A stretch of 57,396 bases of DNA from Pseudomonadota bacterium (GTDB lineage Bacteria > Pseudomonadota > Gammaproteobacteria > Burkholderiales > Sulfuricellaceae): assembly GCA_021801705.1 (NCBI GenBank), contig JAJYXP010000061.1, forward strand, positions 22,677 to 80,072, in the 5' to 3' direction. Below are positions 16,423-26,340 of the stretch, in pieces. Position 1 is the first letter of the stretch, and each line of letters begins with the position of its first letter. Both the position numbers and the translations under genes were made by a program. The notes beneath the pieces were generated by a model. That model was not told the origin of the DNA and did not search any database. It worked only from the letters and a program-made list of their open reading frames with translations.

Positions 16423-17043
16423 ATGCGCTATTTGACCGCTTTTATTTTGCTGGCGCTGGCCAGCTTTCCCGTTGCGGCGAAAATGTACAAATGGGTCGAT
16501 GAACAAGGAAAAACCCATTATGGTGACAGCATTCCGCCGCAATATGCCGGCCAGGGCAGCACGGAACTCAGCAAGAAAGGCATGGTCATCAAGAAAACCG
16601 ACCCCGCTTTGACCCCCGAGCAGCGCAAGGCCCAGGAAGAGGAGTTGGCACAGAAGAAGGAAGCGGAGAGAAAAAAAGAGGAACAGGCGCGTCGTGACAG
16701 GGCGCTGATCAACACCTATACCACCGAGAAGGAAATCGACCTGGTGCGGAACCGCAATCTGCAGCAGGGCGAACTCCAGCTCCAGGGCATGGAAGTGCGC
16801 ATCAAGCAGATCCAGCCGCGCCTCGATCAAGCCCGGAAACAGGCGGAAACCTTTACCGCCAAGAAACAACCGGTGCCGGTCTACCTGCAGCAGGAGCTCC
16901 AGGAAGCTGAAAATGAAACGCAGCGCCTGCAGGAAATGGTGAAGCAGCGGCGTCAGGAGATGGACGCCATCCGCGCCAGGTTCGAGGACGACAAGAAGCG
17001 CTTCCGCGAATTGCGCCAGATCGAAGATAACGCAAAGAAATAG
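16423..17043 (+). CDS. DUF4124-domain secreted protein with coiled coil
   Basis: The 206-residue protein starts with a signal peptide (MRYLTAFILLALASFPVAAK). It continues with the DUF4124 motif, KMYKWVDEQGKTHYGDSIPP, a short domain of unknown function common in gammaproteobacterial and betaproteobacterial envelopes. The remaining ~150 residues are a long charged coiled coil rich in Gln, Glu and Lys. It probably acts in the periplasm. Two other DUF4124 genes occur in the window, at 42763 and 46636. A GGGGG site precedes the ATG. Confidence 0.85.
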   Translation: MRYLTAFILLALASFPVAAKMYKWVDEQGKTHYGDSIPPQYAGQGSTELSKKGMVIKKTDPALTPEQRKAQEEELAQKKEAERKKEEQARRDRALINTYTTEKEIDLVRNRNLQQGELQLQGMEVRIKQIQPRLDQARKQAETFTAKKQPVPVYLQQELQEAENETQRLQEMVKQRRQEMDAIRARFEDDKKRFRELRQIEDNAKK

Positions 17044-17085
17044 CGTGTTGTGCTGCCGGGAGGGGTGCATCCCGGCATTTTGGTT

Positions 17086-18600
17086 TCAACCAGCCAGTTT
17101 CTTCTTCAGGATTTCATTGACTTGCGCCGGGTTGGCCTTGCCCTTGGAGGCTTTCATCGCCTGACCCACCAGGGCGTTGAAGGCTTTTTCCTTGCCAGCG
17201 CGGAATTCTTCCACCATTTTGGCATTGGCGGCGAATACTTCGTCGATGATCTTCTCGATCGCCCCGGAATCGGAAACCTGCTTCAACCCCTTGGCTTCGA
17301 TGATGGCGTCGGCATCGCCTTCGCCCGTCCACATTGCCGCGAACACTTCCTTGGCGATTTTCCCGGAGATGGTGCCGTCCTGGATGCGCTTCAGCAGCCC
17401 GGCGAGTTGCGCGGCGGATATGGGCGAGGCGGCGATCTCCAGGCCATCCTTGTTGAGCTGGGCAGACAGGTCGCCCATTATCCAGTTGGCACAGAGCTTG
17501 GCCATTTCACGTAGCCGCGCAGCGCCCTCGTCCCCCTCTACCGGAATTCCCCTCTCCCCATCCCTCTCCCGCAAGCGGGAGAAGGTTCCGCCCAGGGCGC
17601 TCACCGCAGCCTCGAAATAGGCCGCCAGTTCGCGCGATGAGGTCAGCGTGCCGGCATCGTAAGCGGGCAGGCCGTGGTCGCGCATGAAACGCTCGCGCAT
17701 GGCCTGCGGCAGCTCGGAGAGGGTGGCACGGGCCTGCTCGAGAAATGCCTCATCCACCACCAGCGGCAGCAGGTCGGGATCGGGGAAGTATCGGTAATCG
17801 TTGGCTTCTTCCTTGGAGCGCATCGAACGCGTCTCGTCCCGGTCGGGGTCGTAGAGGCGGGTTTCCTGGACGATGCTGCCGCCGTCCTCGATGATCTCGA
17901 TCTGCCGCCGCACTTCATAGTCGATGGCCTTTTCCATGAACTTGAACGAGTTGAGGTTCTTGATCTCGCAGCGGGTGCCGAGCTTTTCCGTTCCCATGGG
18001 CCGCACCGAAACGTTGGCGTCGCAGCGGAACGAGCCTTCCTGCATGTTGCCGTCGCAGATGCCGATCCAGCGCACCAGGGAATGCAGCGTCTTGGCATAG
18101 GCCACCGCTTCGGCGCTGCTGCGCAGGTCCGGTTCGGTGACGATTTCCAGCAGCGGCGTGCCGGCGCGGTTGAGGTCGATCCCGGTCATGCCGTGGAAGT
18201 CCTCGTGCAGGGATTTGCCCGCATCTTCCTCGAGATGGGCGCGGGTGATGCGGACGGTTTTCTCGTGCTCCCCGACCTGGATCGTCAGGCTGCCCCCGGC
18301 CACGATCGGCAGCTCGTACTGGCTGATCTGGTAGCCCTTGGGCAGGTCGGGATAGAAGTAATTCTTGCGCGCGAAGATGGATTTTCGGTTGATCTTGGCG
18401 CCGATGGCGAGGCCGAACTTGACCGCTTTTTCCGCCGCCGCACGGTTGAATACCGGCAGCACCCCGGGCAGGGCGATGTCCACCGCGCAGGCCTGGCTGT
18501 TGGGCGCGGCGCCGTAGGCAATGGCCGCGCCGGAGAAAATCTTGGATAGTGTGCTGAGCTGGGCATGCGTTTCCAGCCCGATGACGATTTCCCACTGCAT
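17086..18600 (-). CDS. gatB: Aspartyl/glutamyl-tRNA amidotransferase subunit B
   Basis: GatB is the kinase subunit that phosphorylates Glu-tRNA(Gln) or Asp-tRNA(Asn) and passes it to the GatA-supplied ammonia. The N-terminus [20 protein letters not shown], the [10 protein letters not shown] and [16 protein letters not shown] blocks and the C-terminal YqeY-like tail ([20 protein letters not shown]) are canonical. At 504 residues it is longer than the usual ~475-480. The excess maps to residues ~336-362, where a palindromic repeat is read in frame (see 17548-17586). gatB follows gatA on the minus strand after a 77-base spacer made of word-repeats. Confidence 0.95.
   Translation of the reverse strand: MQWEIVIGLETHAQLSTLSKIFSGAAIAYGAAPNSQACAVDIALPGVLPVFNRAAAEKAVKFGLAIGAKINRKSIFARKNYFYPDLPKGYQISQYELPIVAGGSLTIQVGEHEKTVRITRAHLEEDAGKSLHEDFHGMTGIDLNRAGTPLLEIVTEPDLRSSAEAVAYAKTLHSLVRWIGICDGNMQEGSFRCDANVSVRPMGTEKLGTRCEIKNLNSFKFMEKAIDYEVRRQIEIIEDGGSIVQETRLYDPDRDETRSMRSKEEANDYRYFPDPDLLPLVVDEAFLEQARATLSELPQAMRERFMRDHGLPAYDAGTLTSSRELAAYFEAAVSALGGTFSRLRERDGERGIPVEGDEGAARLREMAKLCANWIMGDLSAQLNKDGLEIAASPISAAQLAGLLKRIQDGTISGKIAKEVFAAMWTGEGDADAIIEAKGLKQVSDSGAIEKIIDEVFAANAKMVEEFRAGKEKAFNALVGQAMKASKGKANPAQVNEILKKKLAG
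17548..17586 (-). repeat. Palindromic repeat inserted in frame within gatB
   Basis: The arms tctcccgc (17565-17572) and gcgggaga (17575-17582) form a hairpin preceded by ccctctccccatc, the same vocabulary as repeats at 1593-1655, 33049-33160, 34045-34112 and 48760-48795. In GatB it encodes the [14 protein letters not shown] segment, absent from ordinary GatB. Exact borders are uncertain, because duplicated target bases cannot be separated. Confidence 0.7.
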
Positions 18601-18677
18601 GTTTATTTCCTGGTAATGGGTGATGGGGGATGGGCAATGGGTTTCGGTATTGTCTTTTTCGCATTACTCATTACCCA
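18601..18677. repeat. Word-palindrome spacer between gatA and gatB
   Basis: This is built of variants of ggtgatggggg and ggtaatggg on one side and their complements (cattacccattactc) on the other, forming an imperfect long hairpin. Related spacers lie at 20148-20217 and 29767-29868. Confidence 0.6.
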
Positions 18678-20141
18678 TTACTCCTCGCCATGAAGCGGCG
18701 GCATGCGCGTATGCCAGTCGGTCGCCTTCTGGTACCGGTGCGCGACGTTGAGCATTTTTGCTTCGCTGAAATAATTGCCGATGATCTGCAAGCCTACCGG
18801 TCTTCCATCCTTGCCGAAGCCGGCGGGAACGGACATGCCGGGCAGCCCGGCGAGATTGACCGCGATGGTGTAGATGTCGGACAGGTACATCGAGACCGGG
18901 TCGTCGCTTTTTTCGCCCAGGTTGAACGCGGTGGTCGGCGTGGTCGGCCCCATGATCACGTCGCACCGGGCGAAAGCCTCGGTGAAGTCACGCGCGATCA
19001 GGCGGCGCAATTTTTGCGCTTTCAGGTAATAGGCGTCGTAATAGCCGGCGGACAGCACATAGGTGCCGATCAGGATGCGCCGCTTCACCTCCGCGCCGAA
19101 GCCCTGGGCGCGGCTCTTGCCGTACATGTCGGCCAGGTCGGCGTATTCCGGGGCGCGGTAGCCGTAGCGCACGCCGTCGAAGCGGGCCAGGTTGGAAGAA
19201 GCTTCGGCCGGGGCAAGGACGTAGTAGACGGGCACCGCCAGCTTGCTGTTGGGCAGCGACACTGCCACGGTTTCCGCGCCCAGCTTGCGGTATTCGGCCA
19301 GGGCTGCCTCGATTGCCTGGGCCACGTCGGCGGCAAGCCCTTCGGCAAAATATTCTTTGGGCAGGCCGATCCGCAGTCCCTTGAGAGGCTGCTCCAGGTC
19401 GCGGCCGTAATCCTCTTTTTCCCGTTCCAGGCTGGTCGAGTCGCGCGGGTCGAAGCCGGCCATTACATTCATCAGCAGCGCCAGGTCTTCCGCGCTCTTG
19501 GCCATTGGGCCGCCCTGGTCGAGGGATGAGGCGAAGGCGATCATGCCGTAGCGCGACACCACCCCATAGGTCGGCTTGATGCCGGAAATGCCGGTGAGCG
19601 CGGCGGGCTGACGAATCGAACCGCCGGTGTCGGTGCCGGTTGCGGCCGGGCACAGCCGCGCCGCAACTGCCGCGGCGGAACCGCCGGAGCTGCCGCCGGG
19701 AACAGCATTCACGTCCCAGGGGTTCTTGACCTTGCCGTAATAGGAGGTTTCGTTGCTTGACCCCATGGCGAACTCGTCCATGTTGGTCTTGCCCAGGTTG
19801 ACCGCGCCGGCGCGATTGAACTGTTCGATCACGTGAGCGTCATAAGGTGAGACGAAATTGTGCAGCATTTTCGAGCCGCAAGTTGAAAGCCAGCCTTCGG
19901 CGCAAAAAATGTCCTTCTGCGCCACCGGGATGCCGGTCAGCGGCCCCGCCTTCCCGGCGGCGATCAAGGCGTCGGCGGCCTGGGCTTGCGCCAGGCTTTT
20001 GCCTTCGTCCACGGTGATGAAGGCATTGAGGGTCGGGTTAAGCTCGCCGATGCGGTTGAGAAAGGCCTGCGTCAGTTCGACGCTGGAGATTTTCTTGCCG
20101 GCCAGCAGGCCGGATAATTCTTTTAACGAGGCATTGAACAT
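18678..20141 (-). CDS. gatA: Aspartyl/glutamyl-tRNA amidotransferase subunit A
   Basis: GatA is the amidase subunit that releases ammonia from glutamine for tRNA-bound Glu or Asp. The amidase-signature region [20 protein letters not shown] with [12 protein letters not shown] contains the Ser-cis-Ser-Lys catalytic set; the Lys lies in GIPVAQKD. I chose ATG 20141 ([10 protein letters not shown]), which matches other GatA starts and has GGA at a better distance than the ATG two codons earlier. The product is 487 residues. The gene lies between gatC and gatB on the minus strand, with word-repeat spacers on both sides. Confidence 0.95.
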   Translation of the reverse strand: MFNASLKELSGLLAGKKISSVELTQAFLNRIGELNPTLNAFITVDEGKSLAQAQAADALIAAGKAGPLTGIPVAQKDIFCAEGWLSTCGSKMLHNFVSPYDAHVIEQFNRAGAVNLGKTNMDEFAMGSSNETSYYGKVKNPWDVNAVPGGSSGGSAAAVAARLCPAATGTDTGGSIRQPAALTGISGIKPTYGVVSRYGMIAFASSLDQGGPMAKSAEDLALLMNVMAGFDPRDSTSLEREKEDYGRDLEQPLKGLRIGLPKEYFAEGLAADVAQAIEAALAEYRKLGAETVAVSLPNSKLAVPVYYVLAPAEASSNLARFDGVRYGYRAPEYADLADMYGKSRAQGFGAEVKRRILIGTYVLSAGYYDAYYLKAQKLRRLIARDFTEAFARCDVIMGPTTPTTAFNLGEKSDDPVSMYLSDIYTIAVNLAGLPGMSVPAGFGKDGRPVGLQIIGNYFSEAKMLNVAHRYQKATDWHTRMPPLHGEE

Positions 20142-20147
20142 TTTCAT

Positions 20148-20217
20148 TTTCCGGTAATGGGGAATGGGTGATGCGTGATGCGTGATGAGGATTCGTTCCC
20201 CCATCACCCATTTTCCA
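20148..20217. repeat. Word-palindrome spacer between gatC and gatA
   Basis: Variants of gggtgatgcgtgatg face complements of the form cccatcaccca across a short centre (20150-20215). It may fold in mRNA between the two gat genes. Confidence 0.6.
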
Positions 20218-20505
20218 TCACTCGATAACCTTGGGTACCAGATATAGCCCCGCTTCGACCTGGGGGGCGACAGCCTGGTAAGCGGCATGCCGGTCGGTTT
20301 CGGTCACGACATCATCGCGCAGGCGCAGCACCACGTCCTGGGCGTGCGCCATCGGTTCGATGCCGGTGGTGTCCACCGCCTGCATTTCCTCGACCAGGCC
20401 GAGGATGTTGGAGAGTTGCTGCAAATAGCCCGGCATTTCGTCCTCTTCCACCGCAATGCGGGCAAGATGGGCAATGCGCTTTACATCGGCCAGATTCAAT
20501 GACAT
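20218..20505 (-). CDS. gatC: Aspartyl/glutamyl-tRNA amidotransferase subunit C
   Basis: GatC is the 95-residue clamp that holds GatA and GatB together. [20 protein letters not shown] at the start, and the C-terminal LRDDVVTE followed by [18 protein letters not shown], are characteristic. I chose ATG 20505; a longer frame to 20553 lacks family similarity. It is the first gene of gatCAB and is divergent from mreB, with a perfect 18-bp palindrome in the intervening 136 bases. An organism with gatCAB usually lacks GlnRS or AsnRS, or both. Confidence 0.93.
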   Translation of the reverse strand: MSLNLADVKRIAHLARIAVEEDEMPGYLQQLSNILGLVEEMQAVDTTGIEPMAHAQDVVLRLRDDVVTETDRHAAYQAVAPQVEAGLYLVPKVIE

Positions 20506-20563
20506 AAAATTCACCCGGAGAACTTTAAAGCGATACGCATAAAATGGTATCATGTTTTATTTG

Positions 20564-20609
20564 GAAGCTGTCTCAATAAATAGCACGGGATATTTATTGA
20601 GACAGCTTC
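20564..20609. repeat. Perfect 18-bp palindrome between gatC and mreB
   Basis: The arms gaagctgtctcaataaat (20564-20581) and its exact complement (20592-20609) surround the ten-base loop agcacgggat. It lies between divergent start codons, so a terminator role is unlikely for either gene. It may be a tiny mobile-element remnant or a shared operator. The mreB promoter must lie beside or within it. Confidence 0.75.
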
Positions 20610-20638
20610 TTACGACGCACCTCAATCACTGGAATTAA

Positions 20639-21688
<1,050 letters not shown>

Positions 21689-21695
21689 ATTCAGT

Positions 21696-21780
21696 GCTGA
21701 GCCCTGAGTTGAAAGTCCTGAGTCTGTTGAATTGCTTCGCGATGGTTATTGCTCAGGACTCGGGACTCGGGACTCAGAAC
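21696..21780. repeat. Word-palindrome spacer between mreB and mreC
   Basis: ccctgagttgaaagtcctgagtc on one side faces ggactcgggactcgggactcag on the other: repeats of the word ctgagtc or gggactc in opposing orientation. It is the same architectural idea as the gat and lipB spacers, with a different word. Confidence 0.6.
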
Positions 21781-21783
21781 TAA

Positions 21784-22686
21784 ATGGAAGCGCCCCCCTT
21801 TTTCAAGCACGGCCCCAGCCCGCTGGCGCGCTTCGCGTTTTTTGCCTTTCTTTCCCTGGTGCTGATGGCGCTGGACGCCCACCAGAATACCCTGAATACC
21901 CTGCGCCAAATTCTTTCGGTTGCGGTTGCCCCGTTACAGCGCCTGGCCAATGCGCCTGCCGAGATGATCGGCCGCACCGGCGGCTTTTTCGTTACCCAGG
22001 CGCACATGCAGAACGAGAATGCCGCGCTCGTGCAGCGGCAGTTGCTGCTATCGGCACAATTGCAGCGGATGCAGGCGATGCAGGCGGAAAACGCCTACTT
22101 GCGCAGGATGCTGGGTGTCCAGCAACAGCGCGGCGAAAGGATGGTGGCCGCCGAAATCGTATATGCCGGGCGCGACCCGTTTTCCCAGAAAATTATCGTG
22201 GATAAAGGTTCAAATCATAACGTCAAGGCTGGACAGCCGGCGATTGATGATGTCGGTGTGGTCGGCCAGGTCACCCGCGTCTATCCGTTCAGCAGCGAGA
22301 TCACCCTGCTCATCGACAAGGATCAGGCGCTTCCGGTGGAAATCGTGCGCAATGGCGCCCGTGCGATTGCCTTCGGGCACGGCCAGGACGGCACGCTGGA
22401 GCTGCCCTTCATGGCGGCTAATGCGGATATCCAGAATGGTGACATCCTGGTCACGTCCGGAATCGATGGGGTGTACCCTGCCGGCCTGCCGGTGGCGGTG
22501 GTGTCTAAAATCGAACGCAACTCGGCTTTTGCCAAGATTACCTGCGTGCCGAGCGCGGGCGTGAGCCGCCACAAGCAGCTTCTGATTCTGATCGGTGAGC
22601 CGCGGCAGCCTGCCCTTGCCGGCCAGGCCGGCATGAATGAGGCTGACGGCGGCAAGGCCGGCGCATCCCATCCCCGGAGAAACTGA
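21784..22686 (+). CDS. mreC: Rod-shape determining protein MreC
   Basis: The 300-residue bitopic protein links MreB to the periplasmic synthases. One membrane helix lies near residues 15-35 (LARFAFFAFLSLVLMALDA), a coiled coil follows (residues ~70-110), then the two-lobed beta domain with GAGVSRHKQLL-type ending. The ATG at 21784 follows the word-palindrome spacer, and mreD starts five bases after its stop. Confidence 0.93.
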   Translation: MEAPPFFKHGPSPLARFAFFAFLSLVLMALDAHQNTLNTLRQILSVAVAPLQRLANAPAEMIGRTGGFFVTQAHMQNENAALVQRQLLLSAQLQRMQAMQAENAYLRRMLGVQQQRGERMVAAEIVYAGRDPFSQKIIVDKGSNHNVKAGQPAIDDVGVVGQVTRVYPFSSEITLLIDKDQALPVEIVRNGARAIAFGHGQDGTLELPFMAANADIQNGDILVTSGIDGVYPAGLPVAVVSKIERNSAFAKITCVPSAGVSRHKQLLILIGEPRQPALAGQAGMNEADGGKAGASHPRRN

Positions 22687-22690
22687 TTTG

Positions 22691-23224
22691 ATGAATTCCG
22701 CCAGGGCACCGGAACTGCTTAAACCCGCCAGCATGAGATTCATCCTGCTGACGCTGGGGCTTGGATTGCTGTTCAACCTGTTGCCCTGGTCCGGGTTGGT
22801 TCTGTCGTTCCGGCCTGATTTCGTCGCGCTGACGCTCCTGTTCTGGGCCATCCGCGAGCCGCGCAAGACGGGGATGGGCATAGCCTGGATCATGGGCTTG
22901 CTGATGGATATGGCCGACGGCGCGATTCTGGGCCAGCATGCCCTGGCTTATACCCTCGCTGTCTACGCCGCCATCGTGCTGCATCGGCGCATCCAGAGGT
23001 TTACCCTGTGGCAGCAGGCATTGCATGTCCTGCTGCTGCTGCTCCTGCTGCAAGCCGCGATGCTGCTGAGCAGGCTGTTCGCCGGCGCGGCGTTTCCCGG
23101 TCTTGGGCTTTTTCTTTCCTGTCTTACCGGTGCTGCACTTTGGCCCCCTCTTAGTCTGCTCCTGCAGCTTCCGCAGCGCGGCCGTCCGGATCCCGATTCA
23201 GTGTATTCCGCAGGGCAAAAGTGA
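22691..23224 (+). CDS. mreD: Rod-shape determining protein MreD
   Basis: The 177-residue integral membrane protein has five or six hydrophobic segments. WSGLVLSFRPDFVALTLLFW and GMGIAWIMGLLMDMADGAIL are the conserved MreD blocks. I chose ATG 22691, preceded by CGGAGAAAC and only five bases after mreC. It belongs to the elongasome and helps position the PBP2-RodA pair encoded just downstream. Confidence 0.92.
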   Translation: MNSARAPELLKPASMRFILLTLGLGLLFNLLPWSGLVLSFRPDFVALTLLFWAIREPRKTGMGIAWIMGLLMDMADGAILGQHALAYTLAVYAAIVLHRRIQRFTLWQQALHVLLLLLLLQAAMLLSRLFAGAAFPGLGLFLSCLTGAALWPPLSLLLQLPQRGRPDPDSVYSAGQK

Positions 23225-23339
23225 TTTTATCCCCCATCCGCAGCGTTCACTCGGGCCACATCCGCGCCGGCGGGCATGACGCCCGCTATGCGCCTGCCTG
23301 CTTCCTGGCCGCGTGTTTTTACCTTTGAATGCAATTGGA

Positions 23340-25241
23340 ATGAAGCGCTCGGCCGAACTCAGAAATCACCAGAAGGAGCTCTATTATTTCAGGTGGCGGC
23401 TGGGTATTGCCGCCGCTGCCGCCATGCTGTTGTTCACGCTGCTGGCAGGGCGTTTTTTTTTCCTGCAGGTCGCGCAGTACGACTATTTCCATACCCTGGC
23501 GGAAAACAACCGCATCTCTCTCGTTCCCGTCGTGCCCAACCGGGGGTTGATACTCGACCGCAACGGCGTGGTGCTGGCGCACAGCTACTCCGCCTATACG
23601 CTGGAGATTACGCCGAGCAAGGTGAAGGACCTGGAAGCCACGATCAGCGAACTGGCGGAACTGGTGGACATACAGGCGCGCGACCGCCGGCGCTTCAAAA
23701 AGCTGATGGAAGAAAGCCGCAATTTCGAAAGTTTGCCGATCCGGGGCCGCCTGAACGACATGGAAGTCGCACGCTTTGCCGTCAACCGCTACCGTTTCCC
23801 GGGGGTCGAAATCAAGGCCCGGCTATTCCGCCATTACCCCAAGGGGGAGCTTGCCTCCCATGCAATCGGTCATATCGGCAGGATCAACGATGCCGATCTG
23901 GACCGGCTGGAGGAATCGGATGACCTGGCGAATTACCGCGGCAGCGACCATATCGGAAAACTTGGCATCGAACAAAGCTATGAACGCCAATTGCACGGCA
24001 TTACCGGTTTCGAGCAGGTTGAAACGGATGCCGGCGGCCGCGCCATCCGGACTTTAAGCCGCCGCAACCCGGTTTCCGGCAACAACCTGACCCTGACCAT
24101 CGACAGCCGTCTGCAGGAAGTGGCCGAGCAGGCATTCGACCAGCATCGCGGCGCGCTGGTGGCCATCGAGCCGAAGAGCGGCGAGGTGCTGGCCTTCGTC
24201 AGCAAGCCGGGCTTCGACCCCAACCTGTTCATCGACGGCATCGACCCGGTGAGCTGGGATGCCCTCAACAATTCCCCGGACAAGCCGCTCAACAACCGTG
24301 CCCTGCGCGGACAGTATCCGCCGGGCTCGACCTTCAAGCCGTTCATGGCGCTGGCCGGGCTGGAGCTTAACAAGCGTTCCCCTTCCTACGCCATTTCCGA
24401 TCCCGGCTATTTCATGCTGCCCGGCAACAGCCACCATTACCGCGACTGGAAACCGGGGGGGCATGGCTCGGTGGATTTGCAGAAGTCCATTATCATTTCC
24501 TGCGACACCTACTACTATGGCTTGGCCAACGATCTGGGACCGGACAACATTTTCAACTTCATCGGCCAGTTCGGTTTCGGCAAAAAAACCGGCATCGACA
24601 TCGAAGGCGAAACCAGCGGTCTGCTGCCCTCGCGAGAATGGAAGATGAGGCGCTACAAGCAGAAATGGTATGCCGGCGACACCATCAGTGTCGGCATCGG
24701 CCAGGGCTACAATCTGGCGACCCCGCTGCAACTGGCATTTGCCACGGCCATCCTGGCGAACCAGGGCAAGGTCATCCGGCCGCACATGGTGCGATCCATC
24801 CTGGACAGCGGAACCAATCAGGTGCAACTGGCCGAGACCAAGCCCCAGACCACCCTGACCCTGAAACCGGAAAACCTGGACCTGGTGAAAAAAGCCATGA
24901 TCGGCGTGACCCAGCCAGGCGGCACCGCGCCTCGTGTTGGCGCCAATGCGCCCTATCTGGTCGCGGGCAAGACCGGGACCGCCCAGGTCATCGCCATCAA
25001 GCAGACGGAAAAATACGTGGAAAGCCGGGTGGCCGAGCGCCACCGTGACCACGCCCTGTTTATTGCCTATGCGCCCGCCGATGAACCCAAAATCGCGCTT
25101 GCAATCCTGGTGGAAAATGGCGGCCACGGGGGATCGACCGCCGGGCCGATCGCCCGTGCGGTGCTGGATTATTACTTGCTCGGCAAGCTGCCGGCGCCGC
25201 CTGTTTCCGCAGCGCCGGTGGTGGAGGAGGAACATGATTAA
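23340..25241 (+). CDS. mrdA: Penicillin-binding protein 2 (peptidoglycan DD-transpeptidase)
   Basis: This elongation-specific transpeptidase crosslinks peptides in the sidewall. It has one N-terminal membrane helix (residues ~18-40), a dimerisation domain, and the transpeptidase motifs STFK near residue 330 (active-site Ser), SCD near 387 and KTGTAQV near 543. The start at 23340 (MKRSAELRNHQ) matches relatives; a GTG at 23313 would add nine residues, and neither site has a strong ribosome site. Its last eight bases overlap rodA, so the two partner enzymes are coupled. Confidence 0.94.
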   Translation: MKRSAELRNHQKELYYFRWRLGIAAAAAMLLFTLLAGRFFFLQVAQYDYFHTLAENNRISLVPVVPNRGLILDRNGVVLAHSYSAYTLEITPSKVKDLEATISELAELVDIQARDRRRFKKLMEESRNFESLPIRGRLNDMEVARFAVNRYRFPGVEIKARLFRHYPKGELASHAIGHIGRINDADLDRLEESDDLANYRGSDHIGKLGIEQSYERQLHGITGFEQVETDAGGRAIRTLSRRNPVSGNNLTLTIDSRLQEVAEQAFDQHRGALVAIEPKSGEVLAFVSKPGFDPNLFIDGIDPVSWDALNNSPDKPLNNRALRGQYPPGSTFKPFMALAGLELNKRSPSYAISDPGYFMLPGNSHHYRDWKPGGHGSVDLQKSIIISCDTYYYGLANDLGPDNIFNFIGQFGFGKKTGIDIEGETSGLLPSREWKMRRYKQKWYAGDTISVGIGQGYNLATPLQLAFATAILANQGKVIRPHMVRSILDSGTNQVQLAETKPQTTLTLKPENLDLVKKAMIGVTQPGGTAPRVGANAPYLVAGKTGTAQVIAIKQTEKYVESRVAERHRDHALFIAYAPADEPKIALAILVENGGHGGSTAGPIARAVLDYYLLGKLPAPPVSAAPVVEEEHD

Positions 25242-26340
25242 GATCGACCCGCGGCGCCTGTGGCAGCAGTTGACTGCGAATGTCGACAGCCTGCTGCTGA
25301 GCTTTCTCCTGATGCTGATGATGATCGGGCTGGTGGTGTTGTACAGCGCATCCGGCCAGGATCCCGGCAAAACCGCCAGCCAGATGATCAATATGCTGGT
25401 GGCCCTGAGTCTGATGTGGGGGGTTGCCAAGGTGCCGCCGCAGCACCTCGCCCGTTTGGCCTTGCCGGCTTACGCGGCCGGCCTGCTGCTGCTGGTCGGG
25501 GTGATGCTGTTCGGCGAGGTCAGCCACGGCGCCCGCCGCTGGCTGCACATCGGCGTGACCCGCATCCAGCCTTCGGAAATCATGAAACTTGCGGTGCCCC
25601 TCATGCTCGCCTGGTTCCTCGACATGCGCGAGAAAACCCTCAACCTCAAGGACTACGGCATTGCCGTCCTGCTGCTGGTGGTTCCCGTGGGTTTGATCCT
25701 GAAGCAGCCCGATCTGGGCACTTCCCTGCTGATCAGCGCCTCGGGTTTTTACGTGCTGTTTCTGGCGGGCTTGAGCTGGCGGATCATGCTCGGGATGGTG
25801 GGGATGTTCGCGGGGAGTGCGCCTATCCTCTGGTCGCTGCTGCACGACTACCAGCGCCAGCGCATCCTGACCCTGCTCGACCCTTCCCAGGATCCGCTCG
25901 GCGCCGGCTACCATATCATCCAGTCGTCCATCGCGCTGGGCTCGGGCGGCGTTTTCGGCAAGGGCTGGCTCAACGGGACGCAGGCGCATCTCGATTTTCT
26001 ACCGGAGCGCACCACCGATTTCATTTTTGCCGTTTTTTCCGAAGAGTTCGGCCTGGCCGGCAATCTCATCCTGCTGGCGCTGTTCCTGCTGGTGATCGGC
26101 CGCGGCATGGTGATAGCCGCCAAGGCGCCGACATTGTTCAGCCGCCTCCTGGCGGGCAGCCTCACGCTGACCTTCTTTACCTACGCCTTCGTCAACATGG
26201 GCATGGTCAGCGGCATCCTGCCCGTGGTCGGCGTGCCGCTGCCGCTGATCAGCTACGGCGGAACATCCATGGTGACACTGCTGCTCGGATTTGGTATGTT
26301 GATGAGCATTCAAACCCACAGAAAACTGGTGCAGTCGTAA
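25234..26340 (+). CDS. mrdB: RodA peptidoglycan glycosyltransferase (SEDS family)
   Basis: RodA polymerises lipid II into glycan strands. The 368-residue protein has about ten membrane helices. GARRWLHIGVTRIQPSEIMK, LILKQPDLGTSLL and GVPLPLISYGGTSMV are the SEDS signatures. The ATG at 25234 has a near-perfect GGAGGAGG site inside the end of mrdA and overlaps it by eight bases. rlpA starts on the very next base after the stop codon. Confidence 0.95.
   Translation: MIKIDPRRLWQQLTANVDSLLLSFLLMLMMIGLVVLYSASGQDPGKTASQMINMLVALSLMWGVAKVPPQHLARLALPAYAAGLLLLVGVMLFGEVSHGARRWLHIGVTRIQPSEIMKLAVPLMLAWFLDMREKTLNLKDYGIAVLLLVVPVGLILKQPDLGTSLLISASGFYVLFLAGLSWRIMLGMVGMFAGSAPILWSLLHDYQRQRILTLLDPSQDPLGAGYHIIQSSIALGSGGVFGKGWLNGTQAHLDFLPERTTDFIFAVFSEEFGLAGNLILLALFLLVIGRGMVIAAKAPTLFSRLLAGSLTLTFFTYAFVNMGMVSGILPVVGVPLPLISYGGTSMVTLLLGFGMLMSIQTHRKLVQS

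Noticed and set aside
24054-25430. Long open frame on the minus strand (458 codons) across mrdA and rodA
   Set aside because: It is antisense to two clear genes with catalytic motifs; in GC-rich DNA such frames arise by chance. It shows no recognisable domain. The same applies to 25060-25989 minus, 44554-45267 plus and 17674-18549 plus.
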